NCBI RefSeq assembly: GCF_036245865.1
Contig: NZ_BTTW01000003.1
Coordinates: 930,001 to 994,000 of the forward strand
Origin: Corallococcus caeni
Lineage (GTDB): Bacteria; Myxococcota; Myxococcia; Myxococcales; Myxococcaceae
Reading direction: 5' to 3'
Length of the DNA: 64,000 nucleotides
Within the stretch, counting starts at the first letter, position 1; each line of letters opens with the position of its first letter. Below the pieces are notes generated by a model. The model made no database searches. It saw only the letters and a list, made by a program, of their open reading frames with translations, and was not told where the DNA came from. Positions 59,600 to 64,000 of this stretch are shown one piece after another. The position numbers were made by a program, and so were the translations under genes.

Positions 59600-61192
59600 T
59601 CAGCCCTTCACGACGCCGTCGAAGACGCCGTAGCCGCCGGGGATGAAGAAGTCCTTCCCCGGCTCCAGTCCGAAGGCGCGCATCACCGTCGCCGCGACGT
59701 CCTGGGAGCGCGGAGCCCGCGACACGCGGCTCCCGTCCTCCTCCACCAGCGTCACCGGCGTCCCCATGGGCGAGCCGTTCATCGTCTCGTCGTACCCGCC
59801 GAGCATCTGGTTGCCCTGGATGCCGCCGCCCACCAGCAGGGCGCACGTCGCCGGGTGGTGGTCGCTTCCCTGCTTCGGGAAGGTCCGCCCGAAGTCGCTG
59901 TAGACATACACGAGCGTCTCATCCAGCAGCGACCGGGTCGGGTCGGCCTTGCTCGGGGTGAGGCTCATCTCGATGCACATCCGTCCCACCATCTCCAGCG
60001 CGATGCGCAGGTGGTTGGTGTGCATCTGGACGCCGTTCGCGCTGTGCGTGTCGAAGGAGTTGTTGTTGAAGCTCGTGGCCCGCAGGTTCACGGACGTCAC
60101 CAGGTCTGACTTCAGCAGCTGCAACGCGAAGTCATACGATCCCATCGACAGGCCCGTGCCGCAGGCGTCCGCGTAGCCAATGCAGGCCGTCCAGTCCACC
60201 GGGTAGCGCGCGTCCGCCTTGAGCTTCTCCCACGTGGGCGTGGTGGCCAGCACCGACAGGATGTCGCGGCGGATGGTCCGGCTCGCGCCCTTGTAGGTGT
60301 CGTAGAGCTGCTCGATCATCGCGTCCGTGCCGCTCGTGGACACGCCCCGCTCCGCGCGCAGCGCCTTCATGAGCGCCGCGTCCACCGCCGTCGCGGGCAC
60401 TGTCCCCGGGAGCGCTGAACCGTCAAAGCCCACGTCGGGGATGTCGCTGCGGGCGCGCAGCCCGTTCCAGGCGCTGCCGCGCTTGTCGGACAGCGTCGGC
60501 TCCACCGACGACGCGGAGCGCAGCACCGTTGGGTTCGCCAGCGCCGGCAGCCCCAACGCGTTCGGGAGCTCGCCGCCCAGGCTGACGTTGGGGATGGGCC
60601 GGTCCGGGAAGTGCCTGGCCATGGCGTTGGCGATGACGGCCTGCACGGCCGGAGCACGGAAGCTCGCGCCCGCCACGCCGCACATGCTGGCGACGATGCC
60701 GCTCGCGTGCGCGGCCGTGTTCTGATCCGCGCCCACGAGCAGCGCGGCCTTCTCGTAGAGCTTGTACGTGGGGTCCGCCCACGCGTAGCCCCAGGGCCGG
60801 TAAAGCTGCTGGTTGTTCGCGAGGGGGTTCACGCCCCGCGCGTCGGCCGGGTCCGCCCAGTTCCAGTAGATGGGCCCGCGCAGCTTGCGCACCGGCCCCG
60901 GCGCATCCAGGTCCACCGGTGAGCGGTCGAAGTTCTCCACCTGCCCGGGCAGGTAGCCGACCGGGATGACGCCGCCCTGCGCCGCAGGGATGAACTTCGT
61001 GATGCCCGCGCGGGACAGCGGGGAGAAGAAGCTCTCCCAGTGCAGGCCTCCATCCAGCCAGATGCCTAAAAGCTTCGTGGGCCGTCCCGGCGCCGACGCG
61101 GCCGAGGCCGTGGACAGCCCGAAGCGCGCCATGAGTCCCAGTTGCGTGGCCCCAAGGGCCAGCTCGAACAGCTTGCGACGCGAGAGCTTCAT
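59600..61192 (-). CDS. Tat-exported DUF1501-like protein
   Basis: This 530-residue protein opens MKLSRRKLFELALGATQLGL, a twin-arginine-type signal (SRRKLF). The body resembles DUF1501: LLGIWLDGGLHWESFF, SFDTHSANGVQMHTNHLRIA with metal-type His/Asp, and LVYVYSDFGRTFPKQGSDHH, which is close to the sEFGRTP-GRDH signature of this alkaline-phosphatase-like family. Metal-dependent hydrolase or envelope role is inferred. It follows two c-haem lipoproteins on the same strand and stops one base from the ADH stop. Confidence 0.75.
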   Translation of the reverse strand: MKLSRRKLFELALGATQLGLMARFGLSTASAASAPGRPTKLLGIWLDGGLHWESFFSPLSRAGITKFIPAAQGGVIPVGYLPGQVENFDRSPVDLDAPGPVRKLRGPIYWNWADPADARGVNPLANNQQLYRPWGYAWADPTYKLYEKAALLVGADQNTAAHASGIVASMCGVAGASFRAPAVQAVIANAMARHFPDRPIPNVSLGGELPNALGLPALANPTVLRSASSVEPTLSDKRGSAWNGLRARSDIPDVGFDGSALPGTVPATAVDAALMKALRAERGVSTSGTDAMIEQLYDTYKGASRTIRRDILSVLATTPTWEKLKADARYPVDWTACIGYADACGTGLSMGSYDFALQLLKSDLVTSVNLRATSFNNNSFDTHSANGVQMHTNHLRIALEMVGRMCIEMSLTPSKADPTRSLLDETLVYVYSDFGRTFPKQGSDHHPATCALLVGGGIQGNQMLGGYDETMNGSPMGTPVTLVEEDGSRVSRAPRSQDVAATVMRAFGLEPGKDFFIPGGYGVFDGVVKG

Positions 61193-61203
61193 GGGGTGCC
61201 CCT

Positions 61204-62208
61204 TCAGTAGAAGATCCAGTGCGGGTGACGGATGAAGTACGAGCACACGCCCACCCAGGCGGGCTCGGTGTCCGTCGGCGTCGAGAGCGGCACGAAGACG
61301 TCCGTGTAGAGCGCGTCCACCTGCGCGTCGGTGAAGCGCTCGCCCAGGAAGTGCAGCGACCAGCGGCGCAGCGTGGCCTTCACGTCCGCGGGGTCGGCGG
61401 TGCGCTGGGAGCCCGCTGGGAAGAGCGCGGTGTTACCCGTCTTGGCCAGCGCCAGGCGGCACCACCGCTGCGACACCTGCGTCAGCGTGAGCGCGAACGT
61501 GGGGGACGCGCTCCGGTCCTGCGCGGTCTGGTTCATCACCGAGCCGCCGCCCAGCCCGTAGAAGCGCTCGGCGGTGGGGAGCTGCCGCGGCGCCGGCACC
61601 GCGTCGGGCGGCTGCATCGGGTAGAGGTCGTCATTCCGGGACTCCGCCATCGGGATGCCGAACTCCGTCGCGGAGATGAAGAAGTCGTCATGCGTGAGGC
61701 CCAGCTGCTGGTACAGCGCCCGCTGCACCTGGGTCGCGCTCATGCGGGTGATGCGCGTCGCATCGGGGTCCGGCCGTGCGTCGCGCTGCTGGGTGGAGAG
61801 GCCCTGGATCCACGCGCGGACGTCCGCGATGGGCAGTGTCGCCGTGCCTTCGGACACGAGCTGGGCGTAGGACTTCTCTCCAATGGGCATCTGCTTGAAC
61901 GCGGCGATGCCCCGGCCCTCCAGCAGGCGGATCAGCTCGCTGTCGTCGGGGCTGCCCGCCTTCACCAGCCGGGCGTCGGAGACCAGCAGGCTCTGGAAGG
62001 TGTCCACCGACGCGAAGTACCCGCGCGCTCCCTGGGCGTGGCAGCCCTCACAGTGCGGCTTGAGGCCCTGCATGATGCGCACGGTCTCGGAGCTGGCCGG
62101 GGTGCCACAGGCCTTCTGGGACTGCGTGGAAGGAGCGGACGCGGTGCCGTCCCGGCCGCACGCGAGCGCCACGGGAAGCATGATCAGGAGGAGTGCGAAG
62201 CGGTTCAT
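61204..62208 (-). CDS. c-type haem lipoprotein (334 aa)
   Basis: This exported lipoprotein has the signal NRFALLLIMLPVALAC with lipobox LAC. A CxxCH haem site, HCEGCHAQGARGYFASVDTF, lies near residue 55, in the style of planctomycete and myxobacterial cytochrome-like domains. The rest is unassigned but holds YSF-type C-terminal VGVCSYFIRHPHWIFY. It starts one base after the next gene's stop and ends 11 bp before the DUF1501 gene, so the three form one operon. Confidence 0.75.
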   Translation of the reverse strand: MNRFALLLIMLPVALACGRDGTASAPSTQSQKACGTPASSETVRIMQGLKPHCEGCHAQGARGYFASVDTFQSLLVSDARLVKAGSPDDSELIRLLEGRGIAAFKQMPIGEKSYAQLVSEGTATLPIADVRAWIQGLSTQQRDARPDPDATRITRMSATQVQRALYQQLGLTHDDFFISATEFGIPMAESRNDDLYPMQPPDAVPAPRQLPTAERFYGLGGGSVMNQTAQDRSASPTFALTLTQVSQRWCRLALAKTGNTALFPAGSQRTADPADVKATLRRWSLHFLGERFTDAQVDALYTDVFVPLSTPTDTEPAWVGVCSYFIRHPHWIFY

Positions 62209-62209
62209 G

Positions 62210-64000
62210 TCAGCGCCCCCGCTGGAAGAGGTTGGACTGCGTGAGGGATTTGACGAACGGGCGGACCTTGCGGCCTCCCGCGACGAAGCGCTCCACCTGT
62301 GCATCCAGGTAGCCCGCCTCCCGCGCCGGATCGATGTCGCGCCCCATCACCTGCGCATGGAGGTGCCGCACCACGCAGCGGTCGAAGGCCCCCGCCGCGA
62401 CGATGATCTTCGCGAAGCCGAGCGGCCCTACCGTCCCGTCCCCCACCTGCCCCAGCAGCGTCTGCTCCGGCGGGAGGAAGTCGAGGAAGACGGCCTCGGG
62501 GTTCGCCAGCGCCTGGGCCTCGGTGACGGGCGTGAGCTTCGTGTCGGGCATGTACCAGCGGTTCCAGTGACTGAACGGATCCCCTCCGTAGGGGTACTCG
62601 CCCTTGCGCCACTGCACCGGCCAATGCCAGGCGGTGCCCACGCCCGGCATCAGGTACTTCGCGCCATACCCCTCGGACGCGCTGCCCTGCTTCGCGAAGC
62701 GCTTGAAGTGGATGGCCGCGGGGTCCAGCCGTGTATGGCAATGCTGGCAGGGCCCCTCCGTGCCCGGATCCCGGCGGTACTCGTTGAACTTCAGGCCCAT
62801 GGGCGGCGACAGGACCTCGCAGGCCAGCGTCTCCAGCGCCCGGGCGCCGCGCACGCGCTCGCGCGGGTAGCCCGTGAGGAAGCCCAGGCTGGTGAGCATG
62901 CCCGCGGCGGGAATGCCCCGGGACGCGCCGACGTCGGTGCGCGGGTCGTAGTGGTAGTCGCGCTCGGCGAGGAGGAAGGGATTGCGCGCGGGGACCTGAT
63001 ACTCGCGCCAGGCGAGCGGATCCCCCGGCGCGTGGTCCGGGTCCACTGGCGCACCGGCGAAGCGCGACGGCCTCCACCAGGAGTCGTCGTCGAGCAGGCC
63101 CGTCGCGCCGCCCGCCAGGCCCTGCATCACGTACGCGGCCTGGAGCCGGGTGGGCGCCACGGAGTAGGTGCCGAGGATGAGGTCCGTCACCGGCCGGTCG
63201 TGCCACGCGAGGTGGGCGAAGAGGCGGGCGGGCTCCTCGGCGACGAACCGTCGTTGGCCCTGCTCGTTGTAGTGCAGGTAGTCTTCCCAGCCGGCGTACT
63301 GCTGGAAGTCGGCGTGGCAGCGCACGGCGCTGGGGCCGCAGCCGCAGGTGCCCTCCGGACCGACGAGGGCGCAGGTGACCTGCACGGGGCTCCCGTTGAC
63401 GTTCGTGGTGCCCGTGGCGGCGGTGTTGGCCGCGCCGCCCACCAGCGTTACCGTGGTGTCAGGGGCCCACCAGGGCTCCAGGGAGCGCTCCTCCACGGGC
63501 GTGCCATCCCCATTCACTCCGTCGCAGACGGTGGCGGCCTCGCGGAAGTACTTCCAGGCGCCGGCCTTCGCCGTGCCCGCCGGGCAGCGCTGGAGGGACC
63601 GCTGTTGCTGCACTCCGTACTCCGGCGCATCGGCGGTGCGAGCGACGAGCGGCACGTTGAACCAGTCGCGCGCCCGCTCGAACATCGTCCGGTAGAACGC
63701 GGGCTGCGTGAGCGTCTGGTCGACGAAGCGCTCGACGAAGGCCCGCTGCGCGGCGTCGTCCCCCGCGGCCTCGAGCGCGGCGAACTCCTCATCCGTGGGA
63801 GGTGTCCCTCGCAGCGCGAGTGAGGACCGCCGCAGCAGCCGCCCGGGCGCGAGCAGGTCGTTCTTCTCGCCCGCGTCGGGGTCACCGGAAGGCACGGGGT
63901 CTTCACAGCCGGCGTCCGGCGAGCCCGACGGATCCACGTCATCGTCAGGCGTCCCGCCGACCACGCCCGTGCAGGCCGTCCACACGGCGAGTATCAGGGC
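62210..64000 (-). CDS. c-type haem lipoprotein, DUF1592/DUF1588-like (cut by window edge)
   Basis: At least 597 residues are visible and the frame runs open to the edge with ALILAVWTACTGVVGG, the end of a lipoprotein signal (lipobox TAC). The start lies beyond 64000. CQHCHTRLDPAAIHFKRF supplies a CxxCH haem site near residue 430, and the LLRRSSLALRGTPPTDEEF and MLTSLGFLTGYPRERV segments match the DUF1592/DUF1588 families found with DUF1501 proteins. Envelope electron-transfer or substrate-binding role is inferred. First visible gene of the operon. Confidence 0.75.
   Translation of the reverse strand, partial: ALILAVWTACTGVVGGTPDDDVDPSGSPDAGCEDPVPSGDPDAGEKNDLLAPGRLLRRSSLALRGTPPTDEEFAALEAAGDDAAQRAFVERFVDQTLTQPAFYRTMFERARDWFNVPLVARTADAPEYGVQQQRSLQRCPAGTAKAGAWKYFREAATVCDGVNGDGTPVEERSLEPWWAPDTTVTLVGGAANTAATGTTNVNGSPVQVTCALVGPEGTCGCGPSAVRCHADFQQYAGWEDYLHYNEQGQRRFVAEEPARLFAHLAWHDRPVTDLILGTYSVAPTRLQAAYVMQGLAGGATGLLDDDSWWRPSRFAGAPVDPDHAPGDPLAWREYQVPARNPFLLAERDYHYDPRTDVGASRGIPAAGMLTSLGFLTGYPRERVRGARALETLACEVLSPPMGLKFNEYRRDPGTEGPCQHCHTRLDPAAIHFKRFAKQGSASEGYGAKYLMPGVGTAWHWPVQWRKGEYPYGGDPFSHWNRWYMPDTKLTPVTEAQALANPEAVFLDFLPPEQTLLGQVGDGTVGPLGFAKIIVAAGAFDRCVVRHLHAQVMGRDIDPAREAGYLDAQVERFVAGGRKVRPFVKSLTQSNLFQRGR

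Noticed and set aside
59600-61192. DUF1552 assignment for the Tat-exported protein
   Set aside because: The DFGRT...DHH segment and DTH...NH motif fit DUF1501 better; an HMM search would settle it.

Overview
The window is high-GC DNA that fits a myxobacterium (Myxococcota, most like the Myxococcus/Corallococcus group). The grounds are gene content and style: GTG/TTG starts, tightly coupled operons, a menaquinone pathway, a PilZ protein with an unusual architecture, SPOR, kelch and Ca-loop lipoproteins, and a Tat-exported DUF1501 protein with c-type haem lipoproteins. The genus is inferred, not proven. No rRNA, tRNA, insertion sequence, prophage or CRISPR array was seen.

Layout. 1-7046 (minus): a TCA-cycle run icd-mdh-sdhA-sdhB-sucC-sucD; sucD runs off the left edge and no sdhC lies next to sdhA. 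7226-15678: a mixed-orientation accessory stretch with a degenerate HATPase protein, a PilZ protein, a haem-oxygenase-like diiron protein, a flavin monooxygenase, a methyltransferase-like protein, a 66-residue protein and a cytochrome P450. 15784-23276 (minus): menF-D-H-A-C-E, chorismate to OSB-CoA plus the prenyltransferase. 23424-30208 (plus): DAHP synthase-menG-aroK-aroDE-aroC-aroB-aroA, all seven steps to chorismate plus the last menaquinone methylation. The two operons are divergent, so one 147-bp spacer stands between making chorismate and using it for menaquinone. 30295-36484: citrate synthase, acyl-CoA synthetase, an acidic zinc-ribbon protein, an exported bifunctional-nuclease-fold protein and pyruvate kinase.

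36518-43663 (minus): lepA-lepB-pyrB-pyrC-carA and a conserved hypothetical, joining translation factor EF4, signal peptidase and early pyrimidine synthesis. 43819-50676: two nucleotide-sugar enzymes, a ribbon-helix-helix protein divergent from a Ca-loop lipoprotein, a cupin, a SPOR protein, mnmA and a CCA/poly(A) nucleotidyltransferase. 50896-56181: small or secreted accessory genes (DUF4326, esterase, membrane protein, kelch lipoprotein, membrane phosphatase, Cys-rich secreted peptide). 56493-59598: an aldo/keto reductase, a LysR regulator and a zinc alcohol dehydrogenase; both enzymes carry the same upstream element, so they look like one carbonyl-detoxification regulon. 59600-64000 (minus): a Tat-exported DUF1501 protein with two c-haem lipoproteins, the outermost cut by the right edge.
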